64,000 bases of DNA from Patella vulgata. Lineage: Eukaryota; Mollusca; Gastropoda; Patellidae. Below, in pieces: positions 11,336 to 23,653 of the stretch (the first letter of the stretch is position 1; each line of letters starts with the position of its first letter). The notes under the pieces are model-generated. The model worked only from the letters and a program-made list of their open reading frames with translations, had not been told where the DNA came from and did no database searches. The position numbers and the translations under genes were made by a program. The DNA lies in assembly GCF_932274485.2 (NCBI RefSeq), contig NC_065885.2, positions 34,299,062-34,363,061 of the forward strand. The letters are read 5' to 3'.

Positions 11336-11528
11336 TTTGAAACGGGAGGCCACTCTGCGTTAATTTTGATGATCGGATCAGATAATGTACGTAAGTGTTT
11401 GTATGTACATGTACTTTTTAATTGATTTTGAACTCCAGCAGTGACTAGTTTCCAAATATTATGTTTGATAAAATGTCCATACGCTCGTGTGACCGTGTAC
11501 ATATATATGTTGTGTAGCGTAGCCTACT

Positions 11529-11863
11529 CCTGCGGTTTCTACGCTGATTTGAAAGCTGTAACACTTGTCATTTCGACGATGTGATTTTTTCTTCGCACAA
11601 AAACCTGTGAATGAAAATTAGTCTCTGTCCTCAGTCATATCAGTATCAGTCCGTCTTGTATATTTTTTTAGAATATATCACCATCAGTTATTTACCTGCG
11701 GTTTCTACGCTGATTTGAAAGCTGTAACACTTGTCATTTCGACGATGTGATTTTTTCTTCGCACAAAAACCTGTGAATGAAAATTAGTCTCTGTCCTCAG
11801 TCATATCAGTATCAGTCCGTCTTGTATATTTTTTTTAGAATATATCACCATCAGTTATTTACC
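11529..11863. repeat. Near-identical 166-bp tandem duplication
   Basis: The unit beginning 'cctgcggtttctacgctg' at 11529 restarts at 11695 and runs to the same 'catcagttatttacc'. By eye the two units differ only by one T in a T-run. It is therefore a recent duplication or an assembly artefact. No ORF spans a unit. Confidence 0.9.
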
Positions 11864-12983
11864 GTTCAAAGGGGGTTTAATAAGTTGCAATGTTTTTATT
11901 CACTTGTTGAAAATCTTCGAATTTGACCAGTCTGATTGTGAAACAATGTGAGAACGGCCACATCAACCAATACAGTCAGACCAGAATTGAAATGAAATTT
12001 ACTTATTATCTTTTAAATACACTTACTATTTTTGTGTTTCAGTTTGTGTGTTTAATAAGCCAATGGTTGAATTTCATTGTTGATGACATACAAGCAAAAT
12101 TACACGAAGATTTCCTAGAATAAAGTTTTCAGGTGTAGAGTTTTTTACCACTACTGCAAAGAGAGTCTAGTACACTGGAAATATTCATTCGCAGTGAGTC
12201 GCCCAGGAAATTTAGAGTACTGTTATACTCATTCGACGCCGCTTTTCGACCAATTAGAATCTAAGAAATTTCCATTTTGGGCTACAATAAACATATATAA
12301 TACAAAATTGAAATTAAAAGTGGGATGATAAAAGAAATAGAGATAAATGATAAACGATATTGACAATGCATATCATTAATATTGCAATATGTCAGAATTT
12401 AAAAAGAATAGTATACATATGTAATTGGATTGACTTATTGGATACGTGGATAAAATATGACTATTACAAGGTATATATTTGACGTGTATATAACAACATG
12501 GATAATGACAATTAACGTATTATAATAATGACATAATACAGCTGATAAAACACATACATAATACAGCTGATAAAACACATTTAAGCTGAAAATACATACT
12601 GAAATATTTTTCTACAGTTTTGAAATTGTTTTTTTTTTTTAAAAGTTGGAGGCACACACGTTCTTAACCAGGAATCAATAAACATTCTCATTATGATTCA
12701 GTGGTATCAGGTGTTTGATCCCACAGCTGGTAATTACTGCTAATGAGATTAATTAAAACTAGTAAAACGAATTTTGTTGTTGTTTATTACAAATTTAACG
12801 TTCAATACATAATGTATGATATTATGGACAGGTTGATTTAATTAAGTTATTTACATCTGAACGAGTAAAATATAGAAGTTAGGTAAAAGCACTAAATAGT
12901 AAAACGAATGAAGCGAGATATAAGATATACACACTATCAAAACTTCCAAGTTTGATAGCTTTATGTTTAAGGGGGTGGCCGCA
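11864..12983. other. AT-rich DNA with small repeats
   Basis: Contains the third copy of the hairpin arm (12208-12247) and a 26-bp duplication 'acataatacagctgataaa' at about 12533-12585. A 58-bp block at 12775-12832 ('atttaacgttcaatacat', 'atgatattatggacag') recurs at 26380-26437. The 66-codon ORF at 11923 has no recognisable features. Confidence 0.5.
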
Positions 12984-13575
12984 GCGGTGTATTCCCACGA
13001 AGGCGCAGTTATTGAGCGTGACCAAAATTAATCCTTCCCACGAAGGCGCAGATATCGACTTGTCGGCTTTCGTTTGAAGGGAGACATGTTGTTATTAGGA
13101 CCCAATTAAGATTTTATGAATTTATGTTCACTCTGAATTTTATTCCTCAATTTTGCAACAAGAACAAAATATCAATGAGATTAAAATCGTTCAGTATGCT
13201 GGGGGACAGGAGCCACCAAGGAAAGGATACAAATATGCTCAAATCCAAAGGCAGCCCCAGGAATTTGGCGAAATTAAATTAATTTTTGTTATAGTATAGT
13301 TATGTTTATATTTCTTATTTGGAGAAATTAAATTAATTTTTGTTATAGTATAGTTATGTGTATATTTCTTATGCCATAACTGATGCAAAAATGTTGGTTA
13401 ATTAGTTACATTGGGGATAATGAAAGTGTAAATTCTTAGCATAACAATTTATAACACCATTGTTACGTTTTTAATCCATTTTAATCCCTAGGGGCTGGAT
13501 TCCCACGAAGTCGTCGAAAACCACCTTTTTTAATCCGTTACGGTCAATAACTGCGCCTTCGTGGGAATAAACCGC
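12984..13575. mobile_element. MITE with ~37-bp inverted repeats
   Basis: The left end 'gcggtgtattcccacgaagg', continuing 'cgcagttattga', is mirrored by the reverse complement of 13540-13575, with two or three mismatches. A second inner pair exists: 'tccttcccacgaaggcgcag' at 13031 and 'ggctggattcccacgaag' at 13493. The interior has no transposase. An internal duplication of about 54 bp, 'gaaattaaattaatttttg', lies at 13270 and 13324. I could not settle a target duplication, so the superfamily is unknown. Confidence 0.8.
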
Positions 13576-13728
13576 CGCAGCATCATTAATTCTGTCATTG
13601 AAACAGGTGGCGTCGTTTCGATCCCACACATGTACATGACTAGCAGTAGGGTCGCATGTTAGTCTCGAAATGAGCTAGCCTGTATTGAGTGGACGTTACG
13701 CCCTCTCTCTCTCTCTCTTCTTTCTTTT
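13576..13728 (+). repeat. SINE-2, internally shortened, with CT tail
   Basis: It matches SINE-2 as 'ctgtcattgaaacaggtggc', B-box-like 'gtttcgatccca', 'gtagggtcgc', then 'ttagtctcgaaatgagctag' and 'gagtggacgttacgcc', followed directly by (CT)n at 13708-13722. The Meta-like core is absent. It begins where the MITE ends, and 'gggggtggccgca' just left of the MITE resembles the SINE-2 head, so the MITE may have inserted into this SINE. Confidence 0.7.
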
Positions 13729-14178
13729 CGAGCTAACTAAATAATGACAATAGTTTATATTACTGATTAAAGACCACATCAAAATTTGATGCCACTTTCA
13801 ATAATTATTGTATCATCGGATATTATTCTATTAAACCATGGGTCATCATCGCAAATTATTCAAATTGAGATAGGTGTATTGGGGTTTAGATCAATATTGT
13901 ATTACCGTATGGTTGGATTCCAGTGAGCTTGGCAGTTCGCATCATTTGTCGCGTTATTAATATTTCCCAAAAGATTTAAACTGAGGTATCTTATTTACGT
14001 AATCTGAATTAAAATTTTAAAACGATTTACTGCAGAGTAAAAGTTCTCTAATGGTGGTGTGCATAATGTTAACTATGATAACGATCATGATATAAGGTTG
14101 TGGATAATTATATAGAACGAGAATGAGAAGAAGCACCTCTGAAAAGCATGTATATGTAAAAGTTTACAATATATTGGT
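13729..14178. other. AT-rich DNA, nothing recognised
   Basis: No shared repeat and no coding signal seen. Confidence 0.5.
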
Positions 14179-15115
14179 GTGAATGAAATCGGTAACACCG
14201 AGGCCGATATTAAAAATGAAAAGAATTATATTGATAATAAGGAGACTCGTATTGATAATGGGAAGAATGGTATTGGTAATGTCATTGTCCGAGAAAGTTC
14301 ATCGAGATTTTCCGACGTGGGGTTTCCTGACAAGGACAGCTGTCTAGTCGTTCGGATGGTACTAAAAACAGAGGTCCCGCGTACACATTGGCGTGCACAC
14401 AAAAGATCCCTTGGCAGTTGGAATTCGATGTAAGAGTAGGACATAGTGCCGCTGCCCGGGCAAAATGTCCCACCATAGCACACTCCGTGGCGTATGCCTG
14501 TCTTCATTAGCCATGTCGGAGCAGAACAGTAGGACGTTAAACCCCATTCCATTTCGCGTATTGGTAATGACGAGTTGATATTGGTAATAATGAGAATTTT
14601 ATTTATAATAGCTTGAGAATGATGTTGTTGATGAAATTGGATTTATAATGACGAGCTTGGTATTCATAATAATGGGAATGATAATCATAATAATTAGAAT
14701 GATATTCATAACAATGAGAGAGATAGTCATAACAATGAGAATGATTTTCATAAGAATGATATTCATAAGAATGATATGATATTCATAAGAATGATATGAT
14801 ATTCATAAGAATGATATGATATTCATAAGAATGATATACATAAGAATGATATACATAAGAATGATATTCATAAGAATGAGAATGATATTCATAAGAATGA
14901 GAATGATATTCATAATAATAATATTGATAATGGCTGGATGATATTTCTAATAACGAGGATGGTATCCATAATATTGATAATTATACTCATAAGATTAATA
15001 TTGATAATGGTGAGAATGATATTGATCATGATGAATCATGATGATTATTTTATAATAAGATTTGAATGGTATTGACAATGCGAATAATAGAAAATTATGA
15101 GATAATTATGAGGAT
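14179..15115. repeat. Degenerate AT-rich minisatellite, split by a SINE
   Basis: Variants of 'gatattgataatgagaat' and 'gatattcataagaat' fill 14179-14282 and 14558-15115. The most regular part (14760-14925) has 20-bp units 'gatattcataagaatgatat'. Unit order and sequence drift towards both ends, typical of an old core with a younger homogenised middle. The 84-codon ORF at 14179 is only the repeat translated. Confidence 0.85.
14283..14557 (+). repeat. SINE-1 inserted in the minisatellite
   Basis: A well-preserved copy: 'cgagaaagttcatcgagat', 'acacaaaagatcccttggc', 'gtcttcattagcc', 'aggacgttaaaccccattcc'. The string 'tattggtaatg' occurs on both sides (about 14271-14281 and 14562-14572). It could be an 11-bp target-site duplication or simply two minisatellite units. 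Confidence 0.9.
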
Positions 15116-16019
15116 AATATGGATAAAAACAGCCGCAAAAATGAAGATATTAATATACATGTACTGGGCGTCTAGTAGCAGCACATGGCTTGTTTTGCCT
15201 TGATTGAACATAGTGGATATAATTATTTCTCTCTTACCAACCAGTTGTATCAAAAGAAAAACGATTTTCTTAAATTACAGAGCTTGAACAAAACACGTCT
15301 AGAGATATTGCAGGAACCTGTTTTGGTTGTTTCAGCTGCTGTGGTAACTACAAGGATAATACTGGCATTTGGTTATTTCCTTTTTGGACTTCCATTACCA
15401 TCGATTACAGAAGGCATGGTGATCATATTTCAACGAGGATAAATATTTTCATTGTGTAAATTGGAAGAATAAAAAGAATTATCTAAAGTTTGATCTTCTT
15501 TGAAGACATTTCGATGTGCGTTTCTTCCAATAATGATAAGCGTTATCCGACCGACTGTGTCAATAATTTAATACGCTCACAGTATTCATAGTCTTGTCTA
15601 CGGTCAACATCAGAAACGTAATTAATACTCCACGAAGACTAATTGTGTTTGTATTATTAATATGGATATATTTTGGTGCTTGGTTTAATTGGCAAGAGTC
15701 GTACGACATCAGTCTACATATGATTAAGGATGTTTTATTTTCCTAATGTAAATATAATTAGTTTTAAGTGAAAGAAAATTATGGTTCGATATCTAATTGA
15801 TCTCATGATCTCTGTCTTATACGTGTAAGGGGATTAAATTTTAATAACACACAGCAGACAACCATCTTGATTACCTTACATCATTATGTTATATAGTTCT
15901 GCTATAAGTTTTTCTTGTTTGCTTATTTAAAACAAGCGACCAAGAACCGAGCGTAGTGTCATCGTAGCAATCTTTAAATTGTGATACCACATCAAAAACC
16001 GAAGTCCTTCCGTTCATTC
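15116..16019. other. AT-rich DNA, no supported gene
   Basis: An 85-codon ATG ORF (15185-15442) contains a hydrophobic stretch near its C-terminus. Open frames of this length are expected by chance in DNA this AT-rich, and I recognise no domain. Confidence 0.45.
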
Positions 16020-16330
16020 ATATTTGTCCAAGGAACAAGCATATCAAGTTTCATGGCGAGCGACCCACCCTCCCAAGAAGATGACGAAGAAGATGAAGAA
16101 GAAGAACAACAAGAAGAAGAGCAACAACAATAACAGAAAAAAATATGTGTAGTGCTTAGGACCAGTTCATGGTCGAACAATAAAACTGGGCAAGGTTTAT
16201 GAAATCTAAAGATAAACGAAATTTGGGAAGAATGACCAAAGTTGTGGCTAGCTTGCGTAGTATATACGACTTTCCGCCCCTTTCTCTTAAATCGGGGGCT
16301 TAGGGGAAAGATTAAACAAATTAAGTTAGA
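16020..16330 (+). repeat. GAA-rich dispersed repeat, copy 1
   Basis: 'gtccaaggaacaagcat', 'atggcgagcgaccca' and a (GAA/CAA)n tract (16076-16140) are followed by 'gtagtgcttaggaccagttc', 'atggtcgaacaat'. The same order of blocks is found at 19666-19880 and inverted at 26060-26320. The 115-codon minus-strand ORF here is the low-complexity tract read in reverse. Confidence 0.6.
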
Positions 16331-17589
16331 AAATCTCAACGATGACGCGATATTTAATCAATAATATGTTATATGAAGGAAATCATAGCTGTTCCACTAA
16401 ATATTACGAATGTCACACTTTCAGCAAATTTTTATGACCCATCATATCGGTTATAATTATTTATAAATGCATACAACCGACAGTTTATCTGAATACTGCT
16501 ATAGCCATTGGTACCTTGTAATGGGTTACGACTTTCTGTTTGGTTTGACAACGAGAGTAATTACCAGCTTCTTCTACGGTTCTTGAATTCTTAATAAATA
16601 TAAATCAAAAGAAACAATGTGGGCAATACGTTCTGGGATGGGTTCCCTGTCCAAACAGCAGTCAATCGCGTTTGTAGAACCTTTTAATCGTTTCATGAAA
16701 ATGTCTAGTGCATTTGTTCATTGGAATTGGAAATTTGATCAAACGATATACATTGAAATCTTTTCATCTTTCTTCTCAGCCTCCAGTTAAATCTAAACTA
16801 GAGTCGGGTGCCAGGTTTAAATTCCCCATTTCTGTAATTACATCTTTCTTATATTAATCAAACATGGTGACCTGTTGGTTTTAGGTTGATGGATTAACAT
16901 CACAATTCTTTACTTGATTAGGAAAACTTAAGAAGGAAACTAACGTCTGTCGTGAGACTTATGTTCCTTAAGCCGGGGGTTTACACTTTGTCAGTACCGG
17001 ATATTTTGTCCAAAAGCCAACGATGGACTAAAGAATGGTGGCTAATCACGCTTTTGTCTTGCTCGGGTCGGGATCTCGTCGGTAATTCTCATCCTCTGAA
17101 AGACTTCTATTGTCTACAAGAAGCAATCGGTTATAAGAGCTGTAGCCGGATGTTCTTCAAGAAACAATATGGTAGACTGACAATGAATTGAATTTCGGGT
17201 TAAGTGATGGCATATAGTATAACTGAGCATCTTCTACCGGTAAGCCATATATCATTACTATGTAAATATTACTTGGTGATATATAGCGTTCTATAGGCTA
17301 TAATAGCGATAATTGTTTTTGTCATAGCCGCATTTAACCCCCGAAAAATAAATTAGAAGCAAGAAATAAAAATGCCCTAGAAAACTGTTATGTATAATTC
17401 CCCGATCCTTCACATGCACATCATAAAATATACATGTATTACACTTGTCTATTCGAGCTGCTCTTTCATATCTTTAATATGTTTAGTATACATTGGAGAG
17501 GCTGCAGATCCTGAAAATTTAAAGTTTAGTGACCCGAGTATTTCAGCACAATAAAAATAATAAGTAATATATTTGTATATTCGTTACCC
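16331..17589. other. AT-rich DNA, nothing recognised
   Basis: A 79-codon ATG ORF at 16952-17191 has no recognisable domain and no codon-use or splice support. Confidence 0.5.
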
Positions 17590-17897
17590 TGTAGAGTGTT
17601 CGATCCCTGCATTGGCCGAGAAAGTTCATCCAGATTTTCCAGCGTGGTTTCTCCTTGTCAGTGATGCAGGACAGCTGTCTAGTCGTTGGAATGGTATGAA
17701 AAACCGGGGTCCCGTATACACATTGGTGTGCACGTAAAAGATCCCTTGGCAGTTGGAATTCGATATAAGAGTAGGCCATAGTTTCGCTGCCCGGGCAAAA
17801 TTTCCCTCATAGCACACTGTATGGCGTATGTCCGTCTTCATTAGCCCAGTTTAGGAGCAGAACAGTAGGACGTTAAACCCCATTTCATTTCATTTGA
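17590..17897 (+). repeat. SINE-1 with preserved B box
   Basis: A good copy that shows the promoter half: 'gtgttcgatccctgc' at about 17598 matches a pol III B box (GGTTCGANNCC). Then follow 'gccgagaaagttcatcc', 'gtaaaagatcccttggc', 'gctgcccgggcaaaattt', 'gtcttcattagcccag' and 'aggacgttaaaccccattt', with (ATTTC)n to 17895. The A-box half of the head is eroded. Confidence 0.9.
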
Positions 17898-18990
17898 AAC
17901 TATTTTCTCTTTCAAGAGTTTCATACAAACGAATTAATAATTGTAACTAAATTTGATAATAAATATTGCCTGGATAATCGGTGCTATAAGCGAATATGTT
18001 ACCTACCGCGATTATCTAGACACTGAACCTTGCTCTCGTCGAAAAACCTCTCTCGGGAAAGAGAGAAGTTCGATCGGAATAAGAATGAAACACATACAAC
18101 GGCCATGTTTCGACGTACTATTACTGGGACACTGACAGCTGACAACGTCAGCTTTTATCTCCACGCGAATTGCATCGTTAAAAACAGCTGTGATATCTGG
18201 CTATATCCGCTTAACAGGTAAAAGAAATGGTTAAAATCTTTTCTAAACTTAAAGCACAAGATAATTTACTCCATGATTCTTCATCCCTTCAAGAAATTTA
18301 AAGTTTCTTAATGGAATCGAATGTCATTGCACTCTCAAAAGATAACATCGACCCCGCTTCCTTCAGCTATACACTTTTTTTTATTCTAGAAGGGATTCTA
18401 TTTCCGCATGAGCAAATCAGAATCAGAAAATTATAGCGCGAAAGGGATCAACGGATGACATTAAACGTGTCAAAAGGATGACAAAGATATCAATGAACCC
18501 CCAGTTGGAGAATTTAAAGCAAACATAATCTCTGCAACTGATAAATTATTGCTGAATTTTAAGAACCGTCTTAGGTACGGAATTAGTTGCCTTCTGATAA
18601 GATCTCAAGAAAATGATTTTTATGAAATAAGAAAATCTACACGTTGTGAATCAACAGTAAAAAATTTCGAGTATGTCAAGACAGAAATAAGAAAACCGTC
18701 GTTTGCGAAAATATCTCTGCTGGTTTTGAGAAACTAATTGATATACAACCACACACATTCTAGTTCACTATACATATCTACGTAAATATGCCACATTTGG
18801 TTGTGAAACTTGTGGACAGCTCTATGTGGAGTGGAGTCCATCGAAAGCATAAAAGTCGAAACGAAATTCAGATCTGTGTTTTTATCTGTTTCTGCAAAAC
18901 GTTACCACCAGTGGGAATAGGCATCAGGTGTTTTTGAAAGTGTAAACATGTACTAACTCGTGCAATTACCCAGTCGCTAACAGCAACTTG
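17898..18990. other. AT-rich DNA, nothing recognised
   Basis: Short ATG ORFs (up to 63 codons) only. No shared repeat seen. Confidence 0.5.
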
Positions 18991-19494
18991 AAGGAGCTAA
19001 ATCGCTAATATTTGGTACCTAGAAATTAACACAAATGGGTCGCAACGCATATAATAATGTAATATGAATGTATATATACTGATTTACATTCAATCGTTTC
19101 TGTTTTTACTGTAATTTCTAATCAGTCATGTTCGGCGAAATGCGCCAAAGTCTCAATTAAATGACAATCTTTAGCGTCTGGTTATTCCAGTCGACACCGA
19201 TGATATTTATTGCGCATGCTCTCCAGATAAGAATATAGCGTCACCATTTGACATGACTTGTGGAGTATGTCTAGCCTCGATGTTTAGTCCCTTGTTCCAA
19301 ATGGCGCTGAAACGCATTATGGTACACGATTCGTGTACCAATGGTTAAATGTTTATTTTGTCTTGAATATTGGAAATCAGAAGCCCATCTTTTCCCTGTA
19401 AGATCACAAGACCAATGTTGATTGAATTGACAAATAATTCGTGTTTTCAATGTCGAAGATTTTTGATGATATTGAGTTAGAGACTTAGCTACTT
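18991..19494 (+). mobile_element. TIR element with central palindrome, copy 1
   Basis: Homologous throughout to 31717-32172 in the same orientation. Ends: AAGGAGCTAAATCGCTAAT on the left, and the reverse complement of the right end AAGTAGCTAAGTCTCTAAC; about 15 of 19 positions agree. A conserved palindrome GGTACACGATTCGTGTACC (9-bp arms, one central base) lies at about 19321-19339 in this copy. About 504 bp, no ORF. The target duplication is unclear; outer TTG/TTA and TAA would suit a Harbinger-type 3-bp site only loosely. Confidence 0.75.
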
Positions 19495-19665
19495 TAACAT
19501 TGCATTGACTTTATTTAAGATAATACTAAATGTAGCGTTGTGGATAACAATCACTATCAACTTTAATAGTATCACGTTTGAACAAGCATTTTTAGTGTCG
19601 TTAATATTTTCTTGATTTGGCGACGGAGATTTTTGTACTTCTTTCAATAGGCTGAGAAAAAACTA

Positions 19666-19880
19666 GTAGGGGTGTACTATGAACCAAGGACCAAGTATAA
19701 CGTCATGGCAACCATCTTGCCATGTTTCACGTCGATCGCACTTGAATTGCCAGAGACTTAATATTTTGTGAATAGCGACGCCTCCAAGAAGAAGAACAGC
19801 AAAAACAACACAAGATAAGTAGTGCCTGGTGCCCAGTTTATGGTCCAATATTGCCCATCGTCTTTCGTAAGGCGCATGCA
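19666..19880 (+). repeat. GAA-rich dispersed repeat, copy 2
   Basis: 'gaaccaaggaccaagtata', 'atagcgacgcctccaagaag', a GAA/CAA tract and 'gtagtgcctggtgcccagtt', 'atggtccaat' match the 16-kb and 26-kb copies. Overlapping minus-strand ORFs are shadows. Confidence 0.55.
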
Positions 19881-20530
19881 ATCATCATTGTTAAATAATT
19901 AAACCAGACATTGCCTGAAATGTACATGTATACGCGAACAGCCTGACATTCAGTTAATATAAAGACAATTGGCGAAACGGCGACAATTTGGCCTGGACAC
20001 TATATGGATTTGAGATGTCAAAGCTAAGGTAGTACCCAAAGGGAACAGACGATATAACTCCACTCCTCTCATTATAACAACGGTTAACAAGAACACAATC
20101 AATATAAAAAGTTTTCTGTATCTTGATACTGGAAACCCCACAACATTAATCACTGATATGAAATTAATTCAAACTAAACGCTATCCGATTTCAATTAAAT
20201 ATAAGGTTAATTAATTATTAACACTAATTATTGTGTGATTAGTGAAGCTTGGGACACTCATGTCCATGAATATTTACTGGGTTTAGTTATCTAATTCGTC
20301 CCATTGATTAATGTAACGAACCATCGATTAAATAACTGGAGTATTTTGTTAAACGTGATTAGAATCAACCATTGGCTAACGGTATTCCTGCTTGGGTAAC
20401 ATAACCAATTACCACCAAAGGATGACAACAGGGGGAACGTTCTTATCGAAAATTTTCGATAAAACGGTCTATTATCAATTGAATGCATTAACATTTCGGA
20501 TGATCGAACATGGCTGGCTTTTTTGAGAGT
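19881..20530. other. AT-rich DNA rich in TAAT motifs
   Basis: Repeated TTAATTA/ATTAAT strings at 20160-20240 resemble homeodomain sites, but such strings are expected in AT-rich DNA. No gene seen. Confidence 0.4.
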
Positions 20531-20784
20531 TTTATTCTTTCATTTAATTTTACACTTTTCTTTTCAGTTGGATGGGTATAGAAGATTTTGTTCCAATATC
20601 CAAGCGTATGTTGCAGCTTCTTCGTATTGTTCTAATACAAGCAAATACAAGCATCCCAAGCCATGTATATTTATATGTTTTTAGTTGTGTTACTCGATGT
20701 CCTACGGAACACGAAAGGGTTATATTACTTTTTCCAGAACACTTGACGATGGGCTTATACCTTTTGGGGGCACCTAAAGCTTGA
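20531..20784 (+). other. Possible 3' splice site followed by a 70-codon ORF
   Basis: A long pyrimidine tract (20531-20566) ends in CAG, an excellent animal acceptor. Five bases later an ATG opens 70 codons (20572-20784) ending in TGA, with residues such as MGIEDFVPISKRMLQLLRIV. I recognise no domain, see no donor and cannot exclude chance. Confidence 0.2.
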
Positions 20785-23645
20785 ACTGTTCTTGGGATCC
20801 TTTGCAGCCAGCAACGAGGTCTAGGTAACCAATTGGTTTGTTTAGTTCAATAAGAAATTTGTATTAAAATTCCTAAAGATCTAACACCCAACTATACAGT
20901 AGCTAGCTATTCACCCCTAAATCTCTCTATTATATTTTGTAAAGCTTTCGCCACTGCAATAGGCCTCAAAAAGGGTAAGCAGAAGCTTCACCAGTTACGC
21001 AGTAGACCCAACCCAAGTGCTAATATAGGCGGCATTTTCTTGTGGTAACTTCGGTAGCTATATTTAACTAGGTTTAGATCCACAGCGCTTTGTACACGTC
21101 TTCTTCTTTAATGAGAAATATCCGCAACTAATATCTGTTTTGTTTATGAAGTTTTACATTCTATTTTACAGTGTTTCAGTGTTTCTGTATGTTCCGTTAT
21201 AACTTACAGTATAGTGTGAAATTATTGTTTCATTATAAAAAGAACGATGTACATTTCTCGATCAAAACTAATCACATAGACTTAACTCTGTATAGCGTGT
21301 TCACATGAAGAGTTACAACTAGGTTTAGAGGAAGAATAATAATGGTGTTACATCCAATTAAACTAATTGATTTTCTATGGGAATGAACCCTTCACCAATT
21401 AATCATACTGGTCTCTTCTGATTAAATGACGATTCAATTCATTACTGCGATAAATTTGCCTTCACCACGGAAACTTCAGTCGCCCTGTTTATTTTACAGA
21501 TTTGATTAGTTTCTGATCCATCGTTTCCATCACTGGGTTTTAATAAGCAGACAAAATGGAGTTTTATGACAGTTTTTATGGACTGGGAATATATTAACGA
21601 TGGTTACTTTGACTTTAATTTTGTTGCTAGATGCTACTTTTATAGTTCTTTCTAATGACTCTGTCTTTAAGAAAAGGTGTTAATATGACCGAATGAACGA
21701 CATAAAACTGCTACATTATTTTAGTTCGTAGTTTTATTGTAACTTACGGTAACAAAAAATAAAACAATTCAGATAACTGTGCAAAATCAATTGTAATCAC
21801 TACTATAGCCCTTTTTTTAATCTCTGTCTCCCAGTTCCGTTGCCAGAATATGACTTTCAACACTCCTAAACAGGAGATATTATTATGTTCAGGATGACAA
21901 TATACGATTTTGGACGGAAATATTTCTTAAATCAAACAAAATATACATGTTCAAGCATCTGTAATATTAGGGATATTCTGTTGATGGTCACTATTTGAAG
22001 GCTACCTTCTACTTAGTGGCTTCTATTTTTCCATTTAGATATTAGTACAATGTAATGGTACATGCCATACCCGAGGTAGAATAGGTTTAATCTTTCTAGA
22101 ATATCTGACAGTAATTCTTGTTTATTTGGAAATCTCTCTTAGCTAACATTTGTGTTGAACGTCTGTATTTCACACATCCAGTGCTACGGGTTAAATACAG
22201 GCATAACTTGTTTAGCTATAAAAATGTTTATAACTGTGAGATTTTAGCATGCAATCTTGATACTACGACACTATGACATACTTTATGATCTGAAGCGTTA
22301 GACTACTCGATCACTCAAACCCCATTTTGATACTTAACTCAGTTACTTGGGTGTACATCTCGAATGAATCGTATCTCGATACGTAACTGATACGACTCAC
22401 TTCGGTTGCATGCACAAAAAACTTAAGGGGCTACCCCAACCTCCTCTATTATTATTGTGGGTAATAGAACACAAAAACTAAACTATATTATTATGTAGAC
22501 TGGAGTGTGATTACGTCCGGTTTCATTATTGTTATACTGCCGATATAGAATACACAATATTAAATTACACTAGATGTATAATTATCTACAGGTTTGAAAA
22601 TGTAAACTATGAGGGTGATTATTATCAAGCAATGACACCAGATGCTGACAATCCATGTCAATACCTAGTGAAATACGATTAGCTAACATTAAACAGTAGT
22701 GTCAGATGTTCCTTTTATTACTAGTAATTCACCCTTTGTTTATCAGCCCATGTCGAAATAATTCTCATTACTACAACTTATGTTCTTTTTTTGTCTCGGT
22801 AATAAGAGGAATAATTATTTGCTCTGAACACGATCATTACATACGAAGGGTTGCAATCAATACCAACAGGCCAAGAACTTGGCACATTTTCAAATAAATG
22901 GCAAATTTATAGGGTATCACCACGCAATTTTCATCGCTAGCGGTTAATTGACTCCATAAATTGCTATACCACCATGTAGAGAAATATTTTCTCTCTGAAA
23001 TAAATCTTTTCTTTATCGTCCAATTATAAAAAGGAAAACTCACCGAAGAATACAGATGAACAAGCGTTAGAGTTATTTCCCCTTTCTTATTTTGCTCTTA
23101 ATCTTCTTGAATCAGTTCTCTGGAGAGGACTCATAGAAAACAATAAATTAAAACTGTGGCGCCTGTATATAGTAAAGATTGTAAAGGTTACAGGCCCATG
23201 CTTCCCCAAACAACGTTCATGACATCGATCATTCCTTATCTCCATTTACGTGTAAGAGTTTCCTGTATGACAAATCTGTCTAGAACGCTTGGTATTATTT
23301 GAGGAGTTCTCGGATTGTTTTGTACTTCTGTCATTATGTATTTATTCATCTTTTCTTAGACTTTCGGGGTTGTGAAGTGGTAGTGTTAGAGGTATGTACT
23401 AAAATCCTTCTATTCTTGCCCCAAGCAAATATCTTAAGATTTGTCATAGTCATTCAAAGAAATGCAAAGGTCCTGTTGGAGATGAACTTGTTTACTAGCA
23501 ATCACCGTGTGTATATAAAGCTGTATATAATCTCGCTTACTGTAATGCTTTAGTTTTATTATTGTTGTTTTCTAGCGAATAATCCAATTAGCAGGTAACC
23601 ACTTAAAAACATTTACAAACAGGCGAGTTAATTGGGATACTCAAT
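20785..23645. other. Unique-looking AT-rich DNA, nothing recognised
   Basis: About 2.9 kb without a shared repeat. A 32-nt stretch between an acceptor-like 'tcttttcttag' (to 23359) and a donor-like 'gaggtatgt' (23390) is open in one frame, but it is too short to support. Confidence 0.45.
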
Positions 23646-23653
23646 GTTACGTA
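23646..23653 (+). repeat. 8-bp target duplication, left
   Basis: GTTACGTA directly precedes the hAT-type end at 23654 and recurs exactly at 24272-24279. Confidence 0.9.

Noticed and set aside
15992-16339. 115-codon minus-strand frame with Ser/Cys runs
   Set aside because: It is the antisense of a GAA/CAA microsatellite inside a dispersed repeat; the serine runs are a by-product.
23361-23392. 32-nt micro-exon between good splice-like sites
   Set aside because: Too short, open in only one frame, and no partner exons recognised.
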